Made by a program: the position numbers and the translations under genes. DNA of 63,871 nucleotides from Halieaceae bacterium. Its GTDB lineage: Bacteria > Pseudomonadota > Gammaproteobacteria > Pseudomonadales > Halieaceae. The stretch is taken from positions 1 through 63,871 of the forward strand of contig CABYEX010000006.1 of the NCBI GenBank assembly GCA_902518075.1. Reading direction: 5' to 3'. The notes beneath the pieces are model-generated. The model saw only the letters and a list, made by a program, of their open reading frames with translations, was not told where the DNA came from and made no database searches. Position 1 is the stretch's first letter, and every line of letters begins with the position of its first letter. This document shows, in pieces, positions 15,881 to 25,088 of this stretch.

Positions 15881-17284
15881 ATGCTAGGACCCATCGATAC
15901 CGGCATCATTTTCGCTTACCTGGCATTAATGATAGCCATAGGAATACACGCGAGTCGTCGACAGAATAGTGTCGAAGACTACTTCGTTGCCGGCGGGAAG
16001 CTTGGCTCATTTTCAATTGCTTGTCTTTGGCTGGCCAGCTGGGTTGGTGGTGCTGCTGTTGTCGCTAGCACGAACCAAGCTTTCGAGTTTGGTATTTCCG
16101 GTGGTTGGTACACCATCTGCATGCTCATGGGTTGCCTGTTGTTCGGTTTTTTTTTCGCAGCTCGGGTGAAACGTGAGGGTAATAAACACAATCTGTTAAC
16201 CTACCCGGAATTCATCGAGACTCGCTACGATAGTCGGACGCGAATCGTCGCGACTATCACGACCATTCTCGCATACACCGGTTACGCAGCCGCTCAGCTC
16301 ACCGCAGCAGGCGCGGTTCTAAGCACGCTGCTGGGCTGGGATTATTCTTCAGCGTTGCTGCTCGCAAGCACCATCATTGTTGTCTATACCGCGGGTGGCG
16401 GCTTTCTTGCCATTACTTACACGGACTGGGCGCAAGTTACCTTGCTTCTCTTCGGTGTGGTAATTGTCGGGATACCCGTTTCCATTGCGAATGGCGGTAA
16501 CGTGGAGGCATTTGCAACGAGCCTCCCTACCGGGCACTTCAATCCAATAGGGTTGGGGCTGCCGACCATGCTGGCGTTGGGCATTTCACTGCCGTTGGCA
16601 TTTTTTGTCGCGATGGATAACTACACAAGGATGTTTGCTGCGAAGGATGAGGCGGTTGCAAAACGCGGTACGTATCTGGCGGCCGCACTGCTGGTACCGC
16701 TTGTCATTGGATCAACCTGGCTAGGGCTGACCGCCGCTATACTCTACCCGGGTGTAGAGAGTGAAGGTGACATGCTGTCCCGGCTGATCATCGACATCTT
16801 CCCAGTTGGCCTTAAGGGGCTGTTGTTGGTTGGTCTCCTAGCCGCACTTATGTCCTCCGCCGATATCTGTATTTTGACGGCCGCTGCGAACGGTAGCCGT
16901 GATATCTACCATCGCTACATGAACCCGGACGTCGAGCCGAAGAAACTGTTTCGGATCAGCATGATACTTGCGGCGTTTGTTGGCGTAGCCTCCTCGTTCA
17001 TGGCATGGCAGATGCAGGATATTGTAGGCATCTTAGTGCTGGCATACACGGTCAATGCCGCGGCTCTGTTTGTGCCAACCATAGCGATGATGATCTTGAA
17101 AAAAGTCAGTACCGGCGCCGGGTTCTGGAGTATTAGTCTTGCCTTGTTCACTGTTGTCGCTTGGTACGGCGCGTCAGTGATGAATGTCGCGGCCGTGTTT
17201 CAGTATGATCCGCTTTGGCCCGGCCTTGTAGTTTCAATGGTTGTCTTCTTCGCTATCAGCCTGACAGGACGAAAGCTACAATGA
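15881..17284 (+). CDS. Sodium:solute symporter (SSS family)
   Basis: I start at the ATG at 15,881 rather than the TTG at 15,872; neither has a strong ribosome site. About 467 residues form 12-13 membrane helices. The N-terminal RRQNSVEDYFVAGGKLG segment after helix 1 and the LLVGLLAALMSSADICILTAAANGSRDIY segment near residues 310-340 are typical of SSS/PutP-type transporters and contain the sodium-site serines. The solute cannot be told from sequence. It is divergent from, and shares high GC with, the neighbouring PhoD gene, so uptake of a phosphatase product is possible. Confidence 0.9.
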   Translation: MLGPIDTGIIFAYLALMIAIGIHASRRQNSVEDYFVAGGKLGSFSIACLWLASWVGGAAVVASTNQAFEFGISGGWYTICMLMGCLLFGFFFAARVKREGNKHNLLTYPEFIETRYDSRTRIVATITTILAYTGYAAAQLTAAGAVLSTLLGWDYSSALLLASTIIVVYTAGGGFLAITYTDWAQVTLLLFGVVIVGIPVSIANGGNVEAFATSLPTGHFNPIGLGLPTMLALGISLPLAFFVAMDNYTRMFAAKDEAVAKRGTYLAAALLVPLVIGSTWLGLTAAILYPGVESEGDMLSRLIIDIFPVGLKGLLLVGLLAALMSSADICILTAAANGSRDIYHRYMNPDVEPKKLFRISMILAAFVGVASSFMAWQMQDIVGILVLAYTVNAAALFVPTIAMMILKKVSTGAGFWSISLALFTVVAWYGASVMNVAAVFQYDPLWPGLVVSMVVFFAISLTGRKLQ

Positions 17285-17452
17285 CACGCGAGGTTTTTAG
17301 AGGCCCCAAATAATGTCAGTATGGTCGCAGGGCTCGCTGATGACCTTGAGAAACTCCTTATTAGCGGAGACCGTTTATAGTCTACCCTGCCGCATCACCG
17401 TAACCCTCTGCCCAGAAGGTGGGCAGTCGCTGGGGCGACGTTTCTAGTCTCA

Positions 17453-17485
17453 ACATCAATCATAATGGCAGTTAGGGTCCCCGAG
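17453..17485 (+). repeat. Array repeat A, distal half only
   Basis: CATCAATCATAATGGCAG followed by GTTAGGGTCCCC. The proximal half is missing. It marks the return to the array after the GC-rich pair. Confidence 0.5.
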
Positions 17486-17502
17486 GGTGTTAATCTGGCT
17501 GC

Positions 17503-17991
17503 ATGAACCGAGCACTCAGCTTTGCTTCGTTTCTTGCCTTTGCATGGACGCTATCAGCCTCTGCGGATGAGCGGCCCGCAGGCGTTCCCTCAGAAGCGCG
17601 CTGGGTCAAAGTAGACCGAGTCACTGACGGTGACACTATCGTATTGATGGATCGCACACGCGTCCGTTTGCACGGCATAGACGCGCCTGAGCGGGATCAG
17701 GCCTATGGCTCAATTGCTACTGCCGCGCTCGAATATATGGTCGCTCGTAGTGTCTATCTAGTTGATGTCGATGAGGATCGTTACGGCCGTTTGGTTGGCC
17801 AGCTTTACCCCTCAAAAGAAGGCTATGACATCAACGCCTCAATGACATGTGCGGGGTATGCGTGGTGGTATAAACGTTACGCACCGGATAGCCACATACT
17901 GGCTGACTGTCAGCTAGAGGCAAAGCAAGCACAGAAGGGTCTGTGGCAAGACGAAGACCCGACGCCACCGTGGGTATGGAGGAGAAAATAA
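17503..17991 (+). CDS. Exported thermonuclease (SNase-like)
   Basis: The 162-residue protein has a signal peptide (cleavage near SASADE). The staphylococcal-nuclease fold follows, with VDRVTDGDTIVL, RVRLHGIDAPERDQ and VDEDRYGRLVGQLY, which hold the calcium-binding Asp residues and the catalytic Arg/Glu pairs. Two cysteines in TCAGY and ADCQLE probably form a disulfide. It should cut DNA or RNA in the periplasm or outside the cell. Confidence 0.92.
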   Translation: MNRALSFASFLAFAWTLSASADERPAGVPSEARWVKVDRVTDGDTIVLMDRTRVRLHGIDAPERDQAYGSIATAALEYMVARSVYLVDVDEDRYGRLVGQLYPSKEGYDINASMTCAGYAWWYKRYAPDSHILADCQLEAKQAQKGLWQDEDPTPPWVWRRK

Positions 17992-18256
17992 CGCGCTATG
18001 GAGGCCTCTGACTCTCAGCCAAAGTCTGATCAGACTATGCGGCTTGGAGAGTAATTGTCAGACGTTGCTGTGTTTTAAGGCAGAAAAGATCCCAAACCTC
18101 AGACTCTTGAACGATCTTCACTGACATCACGTTACAACCTTCAGTAATCGCGATTTTCATGGGGTGTATGCGCCCAGAGTCGTCGGGCTACAATAACTAC
18201 ATCATTGCTAGTGCGGGTATCTTTGATCTATTCGAAACACTCTCATAGCTCTTTTC

Positions 18257-21226
18257 TTATCCTTGCTGCATGCCTTTTTGGCACCAGAATTGATACATAC
18301 CGATGAAGGTGTCCGGATGGTTCATCTCGAAATCATGCCATGAACTTAGATCATGCAAGTTTTTACGATTACCGCCAAGCTGCAAAAAATTGGAGATAGT
18401 TTGCTTACCTCTAAAACCGCAGAAATCTAGCCCTAATTTCTGCAGCAGTTGTTCTATCTGCGGGATTGTGAACCTGTGCTCTTGAGCATGGAATAATAAA
18501 TCTCTCAGCTCACTCATACTGAAAAAATCTAAGTGGGTTGTGATCTTCATGTGTGAACTCTCTCGCGATTCGGCAAGAAAACGACGAAATTCCCTAATTT
18601 CGTTTTCCGTGCAGCCAATTTTTTTAGAGGCAATTTCATCTTTGACTTTTGTTATGTGCCGCCGAGCAAGGTCACTGTATAAACCTATTTGCATTAAACC
18701 GCCGGGTTTTAAGACATCAACTAACGCCCTCCAACCCACACTTGGCTCGAGCATGTGATGAAGGACTCCCGTGCACTCGATAATATCGAATCGCTGACCT
18801 AGCTGATTCGTATTTAGAATATCACCCAACAAGAACTGGACATTATCAATCCCTAACTCGCGCGTTTTGCTCTTTGCGAACGCGAGACTAGCAGCGCTCA
18901 AATCAATGGCCGTCACATCGCTGTTGGTAAATCGGCCCGCTACTTCGATGGCCTGCTGCCCAGTCCCACAACCAGCGACCAGTATTTTTAGATTGTCAAC
19001 GGTGTTTATCTGATCGTCGAACAGCTTTATAGATTGCTCGACAATATAATCCCGCAAAAGAGATTTTCGGGCGTTCACGCCCACTTTTATCCACCTCGGA
19101 TATGGATTTTCCTCGTACTGGTGCTTTACTTTTTTGCTGGTTGTATCTGACACACTCCCGAACTTTTCAATACTGTTGATGAGCTCCGCTTCGATCTGAG
19201 GCTGATCAACGAGTCTATTCTGAATTTCAGGAAACTGGGCCAACCCAGTTATCTGATTGCTCCAGTTATATTTGTGCAGCGGTCTGTATGTGCACAGGCT
19301 CAATAGGTCCAACATTATTGGCTGATTACCGATTACAAGAGCACGGGAAATTTTGACCTCCAACTCTTGGATTCTAGTTTTCTCTTCTTCGCTCTCAAAA
19401 AAAACGTATTCGTTTACCAAGCAGTGCAGTGCTAGTGTTGAAAAAAAACGCACTAAGGAAGCTGATTCTTCCAGGACCGCAAGATTACGCAGCAGAGTTT
19501 TGCGTGCATTTATCATTATGTTTTCTATCTCTAGGTCTGGAATAGGAGATAGGCGCATAAGACAGTGAAGCACTTGCAGCGGCTCCAGTGACTCTATTAG
19601 ATCGATTACGCTACTGAGTGCATTTAACGAGTTGCTATAAACGAGCACTTGGTCGAATGCTGGGTCCTGCCGCAACAGGCTGATAATTGAGATAGCCACC
19701 TCGGACGGTCTAGCAATGTGGCCAGCAGAGAGGAGATCCGCGATAACCTCGTAACTTTGGCTACACGAGGCTGCAAATTTTGAGTGCCTTAATAGTTCTC
19801 CAAGATTCGCTTTAGCCTGAGTTAGCCCCGGCTCTATGGCTACAGCTTGTAAATAATTGCTTAAGGCCTCATCCGGTTTACCTGTTTGCCTGTGGCAATT
19901 TCCCATATTTGAATACGCGCTGGCGAAATTTGGCCTGAGTGCAATGGCTTTTTTATAACTGTCAGCTGCATTGGTGAATTCACCGATCTCTATTAATGAG
20001 TTCCCCAGCTCAAAATGAGCCTCAACAAAATCTGGATCTATTGTGACTGCGTGCTCCAGCGTTGCCACTGTCTCTTCCAGCCTTCCCGAATATCTATGCG
20101 CACGAGCAATATTTAGGTGCAATAGGGTATTTTGGGGGTCCTTAGTCAGTGCGGATTCCAAGACTTCAACCGCATCGTCATGTTTGCTACTTTCAGTGAG
20201 TAGCGCTGCCAGTTTAATGAGCAGCTCGTTGTTGTTGGGGTTATGTAGAACGGCAGATCTTAGTGATTGTTCCGCAGCGTCCCAATCTCCGGCTTGTTGC
20301 TTCAGGGCAGACAATAATTCCCAGAGCTTTGTTAGGTGAGGTTTGATCGACAGGGCGCCTACAATGTCTTCACTTGCTCCTAAAAAATCTGAGGATCGGA
20401 GCCTTAGATACGCTCTACTCCCTAGCGCCTCAGCAAAATCGGGTTTTATTTCTAAGGCATTTTTCAAAAGCGATAAAGCCTCCTCGTCTTGTTTGCTCGC
20501 GGCTAAACACATGGCGAGTACATGGCAATTCTCAGGATCTAGAGGATCTTGGTTGAAAGCCAATCTGGCGCTTTTTTCTGCTGAAGCGAATTCTGAGCGT
20601 CTTAGCTCGAGCCTAGCTTGGTTTCGGAAAATACTGGGTAACGTGGCATCAAGCTTTACAGCGGTTGCGAGAATTGCCTCTGATTCTTCTGTCTTGTTTT
20701 CGTATAAAAGAACCTCTGACAAAAGGGACAGAGCCTCCGGCTGATCAGGAAATTTTTTCAAGTATTCACGCAACCAGTGCTGGGCAGCTTCGAATCTTCC
20801 TGTCTCGCGAAAACGTACCGCAGGTGTCAACGCCTCAAATGCGGCCTCTGTGAGCTGTGCGCTACTGGATAGGGTTTTGATTTTTTGCTCAATTGCTTCC
20901 AGAGCATGCGAGGAAAGTCCTGCTCGCTTTGACTGCGATCCAATTTCCCTAGCTTCCTTGTTCCTATTCACTTTGAACAAGGTATCGATATAGCTCAACC
21001 AAAACTGCTCGATCTGCGGATTGGCATCCAACGCCTGCTTGAAAAATGGCACTGCCTCTAACGGCTTACCCACAGCGACAGCCAATACACCCAGATTGTG
21101 ATTAGCATCAGGGTGATTGGGTTGCGACTGAAGGATGGCACGGTAGAGGCGTTCAGCATCTTGGAGCTTGCCTTCTTTATGTGCCGCAACGGCTTGCTTT
21201 AAAGCCTGATCCAGCGTCAGTTCCAT
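18257..21226 (-). CDS. Large TPR protein with C-terminal SAM methyltransferase domain, paralogue 1
   Basis: The 989-residue protein begins with TPR units (LDQALKQAVAAHKEGKLQDA, then about ten 34-residue repeats with NLG, FxxALxxxP and AxSNMG patterns) to about residue 480. A middle part carries QYEENPYPRW (about 695-705), a hallmark of this group. It ends in a class I methyltransferase with ILVAGCGTGQQ (about 750), TAIDLS, FDIIECTGVLHHM and LKPGGLMQIGLYS. Proteins of this build sit near flagellin or surface-glycan genes in many proteobacteria. The substrate is unknown. It is a tandem paralogue of the next gene and shares its upstream DNA. Confidence 0.85.
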   Translation of the reverse strand: MELTLDQALKQAVAAHKEGKLQDAERLYRAILQSQPNHPDANHNLGVLAVAVGKPLEAVPFFKQALDANPQIEQFWLSYIDTLFKVNRNKEAREIGSQSKRAGLSSHALEAIEQKIKTLSSSAQLTEAAFEALTPAVRFRETGRFEAAQHWLREYLKKFPDQPEALSLLSEVLLYENKTEESEAILATAVKLDATLPSIFRNQARLELRRSEFASAEKSARLAFNQDPLDPENCHVLAMCLAASKQDEEALSLLKNALEIKPDFAEALGSRAYLRLRSSDFLGASEDIVGALSIKPHLTKLWELLSALKQQAGDWDAAEQSLRSAVLHNPNNNELLIKLAALLTESSKHDDAVEVLESALTKDPQNTLLHLNIARAHRYSGRLEETVATLEHAVTIDPDFVEAHFELGNSLIEIGEFTNAADSYKKAIALRPNFASAYSNMGNCHRQTGKPDEALSNYLQAVAIEPGLTQAKANLGELLRHSKFAASCSQSYEVIADLLSAGHIARPSEVAISIISLLRQDPAFDQVLVYSNSLNALSSVIDLIESLEPLQVLHCLMRLSPIPDLEIENIMINARKTLLRNLAVLEESASLVRFFSTLALHCLVNEYVFFESEEEKTRIQELEVKISRALVIGNQPIMLDLLSLCTYRPLHKYNWSNQITGLAQFPEIQNRLVDQPQIEAELINSIEKFGSVSDTTSKKVKHQYEENPYPRWIKVGVNARKSLLRDYIVEQSIKLFDDQINTVDNLKILVAGCGTGQQAIEVAGRFTNSDVTAIDLSAASLAFAKSKTRELGIDNVQFLLGDILNTNQLGQRFDIIECTGVLHHMLEPSVGWRALVDVLKPGGLMQIGLYSDLARRHITKVKDEIASKKIGCTENEIREFRRFLAESRESSHMKITTHLDFFSMSELRDLLFHAQEHRFTIPQIEQLLQKLGLDFCGFRGKQTISNFLQLGGNRKNLHDLSSWHDFEMNHPDTFIGMYQFWCQKGMQQG

Positions 21227-21335
21227 TTGAATTACTCAAGCCCTTACCGGCGATGGGAGCACCATTAGGCAAAGACTACTTTTTTTCCGCATACGTTGAA
21301 AAGAATAGGCGACGAGCGCGTCTTGACGGAGATTT

Positions 21336-21432
21336 AAATATATTGGGCTAGTAACCGTCGCAATCACAATGGCAGGTAAGCCCCCATACCCCATATGCTC
21401 TGACATGACATCTGGCATCGAGGCAGCCATTT
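21336..21432 (+). repeat. Array repeat A with decayed repeat B
   Basis: A at 21,336-21,386 (TAACCGTCGCAATCACAAT, GGTAAGCCCCC). B at 21,396-21,432 keeps GCTCTGACATGACAT only. Both are in + orientation although they lie upstream of a minus-strand gene, so this B cannot be that gene's promoter. Confidence 0.7.
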
Positions 21433-21480
21433 GGAAGTGAATCTAGGTCTTAGAGTTGCTGCTGAAAACGCCTTGTGAAT

Positions 21481-23922
21481 TTATATTTTCTGGCACCAGA
21501 ATTGATACATACCCGCAAAAGTACGGGGATAGCACTGCTCAAATTCATGCCACAACGTCAGATCAGATGTATCCGCGGCATTGCCATAATAGTTTTTAAA
21601 CTGATGGACTATCTGCTCACTTTCAAAACCGCAAAATTTCAGCCCTAGTTGATCGAGACTTTTTTTAATCTGCGGTAATGTAAAATGATGCTCCTGTATG
21701 TTGAACAGCAAGTCTCTAAATGTGCTGTAGCTGAAAAAATCGTTAGAGGTAGTTAGAAGCTTATGATTCTTGTCGTCAGATTCTGCTACTGAATTTCTAA
21801 ACGCTACGATGTCCGCTTTAGACGCCGCTGCTCTCAACCATTTAGTTTGTTCTCGAATCTCTGCTATGTGCCGCCGTGCTAGCTCGCTGTACAAACCAAT
21901 CTTCATGAGGCCACTGGGCTTTAAAAGATTCGTAAGAACTCTCCACCCAACCATCGGCTTATGCATATGGTGAAGAACCCCCGTGCTCTCAACGATGTCA
22001 AATTCTCTCCCAATTTTGCCAAGATGCAGAATATCTGCCTGCATATATTCTAGATTCGTAAGCTTTAATTCTGTCGATTTCCGCTTAGCATAAGCAAGAC
22101 TCGCCAGGCTTAAATCTACAGCGGTGACATGGCAGTTTGAAAAAAGCGTGGCGGTGTGCAGCGATTGCTGCCCTGTGCCACAGCCTGCTATGAGTATGGC
22201 TGGAGCTGTAATGTTGGTAATACTTTCCGATTGGATGCAAAGATTCATATCAGCGCAGATCTGTGAGATTGATTTCGACTGAGCAGGTATTTTTGTCTTT
22301 ATCCATCTTGGATAGGGATTTTCCTCGTACTGTTTCCTGACGGCATTAGAGACCTCGTTCGATATTTCTTCCAATGCTGGAATGTTTTTGGCCAAATCGT
22401 GTTCCGCGAGTGGGTCCTCTAATAGCCGCTGCTTCACATCCTTCATAGAATCAAGTGCCCTTAACTGTTGAGACCAAGCGTATTGGTACAGTGGGCGATA
22501 TGACGCTAGACACAGAATTCCAATGGAATCTGGCTGTTCTGAATGCGTCATCGCATGCATAACTTTGTCTTCTAATTTTTCAACCAAAGCAACTTCATCA
22601 CTATTTTCGACATAGACATACTCGTTAACAAAGCAGTGCAGTGACAGCGTAGATAAAAAATAAGAGAGGTTAGGAGATGGTTCGAGGTTCTCTAGATTCG
22701 CGAGAAGGGACCTACGAATCTTCGAAAAGAATCTCTCAAACTGTAGATCAGGTAGTGGGCATACTCGCATTAGATGATGAAGGAGTGGAACTTTATGCAG
22801 ACTTTCTATGATTCCAGATAACTCTGCGACGTTCATTGAGGAGCTTGTTTCGAGCGGTAAATTCTTGATCAGTGGATCTTGTTGTAAGAGGCTGAGAATA
22901 CTGGGGGCCAAATCCATTGGGCGCGTGAAGTTCCCCTTAGTTAAGATTTGGATAACTATTGGATAGAACTCGCGACACTCCGAACTGAACCTCACGTTCT
23001 TAATGGCGTCGCTGAAATTTTCGTATGCAGCGGGATAATCAGGTTGCAATGTTATCGCTTGTAAATAGCTGGCCACGGCGGCGTCTGGCCTGCCCACATT
23101 ATTGAGCAAGATCCCGATGTTATTGTGAGCTGCCGCATAGTTGGGGTTTAAGGATATCGCTTGTCGGTAGCTTGCTTCAGCTTCGTCTAACCTGCCAAGT
23201 TCTTGGAGCGTGACTCCCAAATTGCTATGGGCTTCCGCATCTTGCGGTGATAGCTTCACAGCGGTCTGCATGGGTGCAAGTGACTCCTCCACTCTAGCCG
23301 TTTTCTTGAAGACAGCCCCCAACACCTTCCAAGCAAATGAGTGGGTAGGGAACCATTGAATAAGTCTTGTAGCGAGTGTCTCGGCGTCTGCCCATTTGCT
23401 GGCGTGATAATGTTCTGCTAGAAGATTGATTTGATCCTGAGATGGCGACGCCCCCGAGAGTTCACCTCGTGCTTTTGCCCTTTTACTTTTCTTTTGCTCA
23501 GAGGGCTCTTTCCGCTTTGCTGATACTGTCAGGTCCTTCCTGATACTAATCTTTTCCTTCGTTGGGGCTGTTTGGATTTGCTGGCGGAAAGGCTCTAATT
23601 TCTCTGTAGACACACCAGATTTTTCCCCGTCAACTAATAAACGCTCAGCCTCCTCAAGGTGCTTAGATTTTACTAACGCATCGATATAGCTCAGCCAAAA
23701 CTGTTCGATCTGAGGATTGGAGTCCAACGCCTGCTTAAAAAATGGTAATGACTCTATCGGCTTACCTACGCCAACAGCCAATGCACCCAGATTGTGATTG
23801 GCATCAGGATTGTTGGGCTGCGTCTGAAGGATTGCTCGGTAAAGGCGTTCAGCATCTTGGAGCTTACCCTCCTTGTGTGCCGATAAAGCCTGCTGTAAAG
23901 CTTGATCTAGTGTCAGTTCCAT
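21481..23922 (-). CDS. Large TPR protein with C-terminal SAM methyltransferase domain, paralogue 2
   Basis: The 813-residue protein has almost the same first 85 residues as the gene at 18,257 (MELTLDQALQQALSAHKEGK), then a basic linker (about 130-165), three to four TPR units (about 170-310), QYEENPYPRW near 530 and the methyltransferase motifs ILIAGCGTGQQ (about 582), TAVDLS, FDIVESTGVLHHM and LKPSGLMKIGLYS. The pair arose by duplication, with fewer TPR units here. Upstream DNA (to about 24,040) is also homologous to that of its partner. Confidence 0.85.
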   Translation of the reverse strand: MELTLDQALQQALSAHKEGKLQDAERLYRAILQTQPNNPDANHNLGALAVGVGKPIESLPFFKQALDSNPQIEQFWLSYIDALVKSKHLEEAERLLVDGEKSGVSTEKLEPFRQQIQTAPTKEKISIRKDLTVSAKRKEPSEQKKSKRAKARGELSGASPSQDQINLLAEHYHASKWADAETLATRLIQWFPTHSFAWKVLGAVFKKTARVEESLAPMQTAVKLSPQDAEAHSNLGVTLQELGRLDEAEASYRQAISLNPNYAAAHNNIGILLNNVGRPDAAVASYLQAITLQPDYPAAYENFSDAIKNVRFSSECREFYPIVIQILTKGNFTRPMDLAPSILSLLQQDPLIKNLPLETSSSMNVAELSGIIESLHKVPLLHHLMRVCPLPDLQFERFFSKIRRSLLANLENLEPSPNLSYFLSTLSLHCFVNEYVYVENSDEVALVEKLEDKVMHAMTHSEQPDSIGILCLASYRPLYQYAWSQQLRALDSMKDVKQRLLEDPLAEHDLAKNIPALEEISNEVSNAVRKQYEENPYPRWIKTKIPAQSKSISQICADMNLCIQSESITNITAPAILIAGCGTGQQSLHTATLFSNCHVTAVDLSLASLAYAKRKSTELKLTNLEYMQADILHLGKIGREFDIVESTGVLHHMHKPMVGWRVLTNLLKPSGLMKIGLYSELARRHIAEIREQTKWLRAAASKADIVAFRNSVAESDDKNHKLLTTSNDFFSYSTFRDLLFNIQEHHFTLPQIKKSLDQLGLKFCGFESEQIVHQFKNYYGNAADTSDLTLWHEFEQCYPRTFAGMYQFWCQKI

Positions 23923-24043
23923 TTGTATTACTCACGCCCTCACCAGAGATGGAAACATCATCAGGCAACCAGCAGACAAAGACTACGTCTATTCCGCATA
24001 CCATGAAAAGAAAAAGAGGAAGCCACGTCTCGACGCAGACCTT

Positions 24044-24238
24044 AATATCTCTGGGCGGTAACCATCACAACCACAACGACAGTAGTCCCCCCGGGGGGGT
24101 ATCTCGTTGACACCCTGCTGACACTCGTAAGTCAAAACAAGTGCATGTAGAAACAACGTAACGCAGGCGAGAAGGGCGTTTGAAGTGTGTTTAGGCGAGT
24201 TATCGTGTGTTGTCCCGTAGTGAAGGGAACTTAAAATC
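24044..24238 (+). other. Repeat A plus attachment-like segment D ending at the tRNA-Leu anticodon loop
   Basis: Repeat A (24,044-24,098) runs into TTGACACCCTGCTGACACTC, a paired TGACA box, and on to GGGAACTTAAAATC at 24,225-24,238. Positions 24,050-24,238 match 30,226-30,414 over 189 bp with one mismatch. After the loop sequence the two copies have nothing in common: here a small gene starts, there the tRNA half continues. Confidence 0.75.
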
Positions 24239-24240
24239 TA

Positions 24241-24357
24241 ATGTCAGAATTAAAGTTATTCGCCGCCAAGTGGGCGATCGCCAGTTTCTTTACTTTCACC
24301 ACTCTGTGGTTGCTGAATGTATCCAACACCTTTTACGTGATGCACTTTTCTAGCTGA
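24241..24357 (+). CDS. Small membrane protein, 38 residues
   Basis: The ATG follows the attachment-like segment by two bases. The frame gives MSELKLFAAKWAIASFFTFT, a hydrophobic helix up to LLNVSN, and a short tail (TFYVMHFSS). It resembles small single-helix proteins with a polar start. It has no ribosome site of its own. It overlaps the end of a minus-strand small gene by 8 bp. Confidence 0.4.
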   Translation: MSELKLFAAKWAIASFFTFTTLWLLNVSNTFYVMHFSS

Positions 24358-24529
24358 AGATCAGGTACCCGAATGCCGCGGTCGAAACTCCTGAAAGCAA
24401 GAGTAGGAGCATAAAAGTCACGAAGGTTTCGGCTGAGTCATGTAATTCAACGTCACTCAACTTCCACCAACAAGCGATATGCATAATCACGGAAAGACCG
24501 AATCCATACCAAAGAAAATATTCACTCAT
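24350..24529 (-). CDS. Small membrane protein, 59 residues, two helices
   Basis: The frame begins MSEYFLWYGFGLSVIMHIAC and ends with a second helix (FVTFMLLLLLSGVSTAAFGYLIFS), separated by an acidic loop (KLSDVELHDSAE). The two clear helices and a start overlapping the stop of a preceding tiny frame (ATGA) argue for a real gene. Unknown function. Confidence 0.5.
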   Translation of the reverse strand: MSEYFLWYGFGLSVIMHIACWWKLSDVELHDSAETFVTFMLLLLLSGVSTAAFGYLIFS

Positions 24530-24606
24530 CGTTCACCAAACCTACAGACTGCCAGCGGAATCGAAAGAACAATGAGAGGGCCTAATAGTTCCAATATGAA
24601 TCCCAT
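24526..24606 (-). CDS. Tiny membrane peptide, 26 residues
   Basis: MGFILELLGPLIVLSIPLAV followed by CRFGER, with its stop overlapping the next start in an ATGA. It could be a small protein or only a coupling frame for the 59-residue gene. Confidence 0.3.
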   Translation of the reverse strand: MGFILELLGPLIVLSIPLAVCRFGER

Positions 24607-24663
24607 ATTCTGGTGCTTGCTGGGCGGCCGGCTCTCAAGAGGCTCCTGCGGCGGCCAGAGCTA

Positions 24664-24981
24664 CTAACCAACAAACTGGCCTTCATCAAACTGCCCCTCA
24701 AATATTTCCCCGCGCCAGAGGAGACGGCCCTGACCGTGGTACTGACCACCATCAAACTCGCCCTCATATTCCTCGATGATTTCACCGTGAAGCAAGTAGG
24801 TCATTTTGCCGCGACCGCTCGGCACCATCAGGTGATATTGATTTTCTAGCTTATTTACCTCGGCTCGATTCAGGGTTTCAGCCACATAGTCGCCAACAGC
24901 AACCTCACCCTCATATCTGCTCACTACAGCGTCGTAGTCAAAATCCTCGTCATAAACCTTCGTTTTGCCAAAACCGAACAT
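24664..24981 (-). CDS. MORN-repeat protein
   Basis: The 105-residue protein has an acidic N-terminal part and, from residue about 58, two MORN-type units (EYEGEFDGGQYHGQGRL and FEGQFDEGQFVG). MORN units form beta-hairpins that bind lipid or protein surfaces. There is no signal peptide. It is preceded (on its own strand) by repeat B in the opposite orientation. Confidence 0.8.
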   Translation of the reverse strand: MFGFGKTKVYDEDFDYDAVVSRYEGEVAVGDYVAETLNRAEVNKLENQYHLMVPSGRGKMTYLLHGEIIEEYEGEFDGGQYHGQGRLLWRGEIFEGQFDEGQFVG

Positions 24982-25018
24982 AACCGCCCTCAGCTATTCA
25001 ATAGACCCGCTCACATTA

Positions 25019-25074
25019 GCCTCTCACATTTGCTCTGACATGACCTCTCACATTGGCGGCGGTAAGATGTTTCC
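25019..25074 (+). promoter_or_regulatory. Array repeat B, internally shortened
   Basis: TTGCTCTGACATGACC and CTCACATTG are intact, but the -10 region is deleted (GGCGGCGGTAAGATG), so the copy is unlikely to work as in other places. The following gene has its own ribosome site. Confidence 0.6.
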
Positions 25075-25088
25075 CGCGAGGGGATCAG

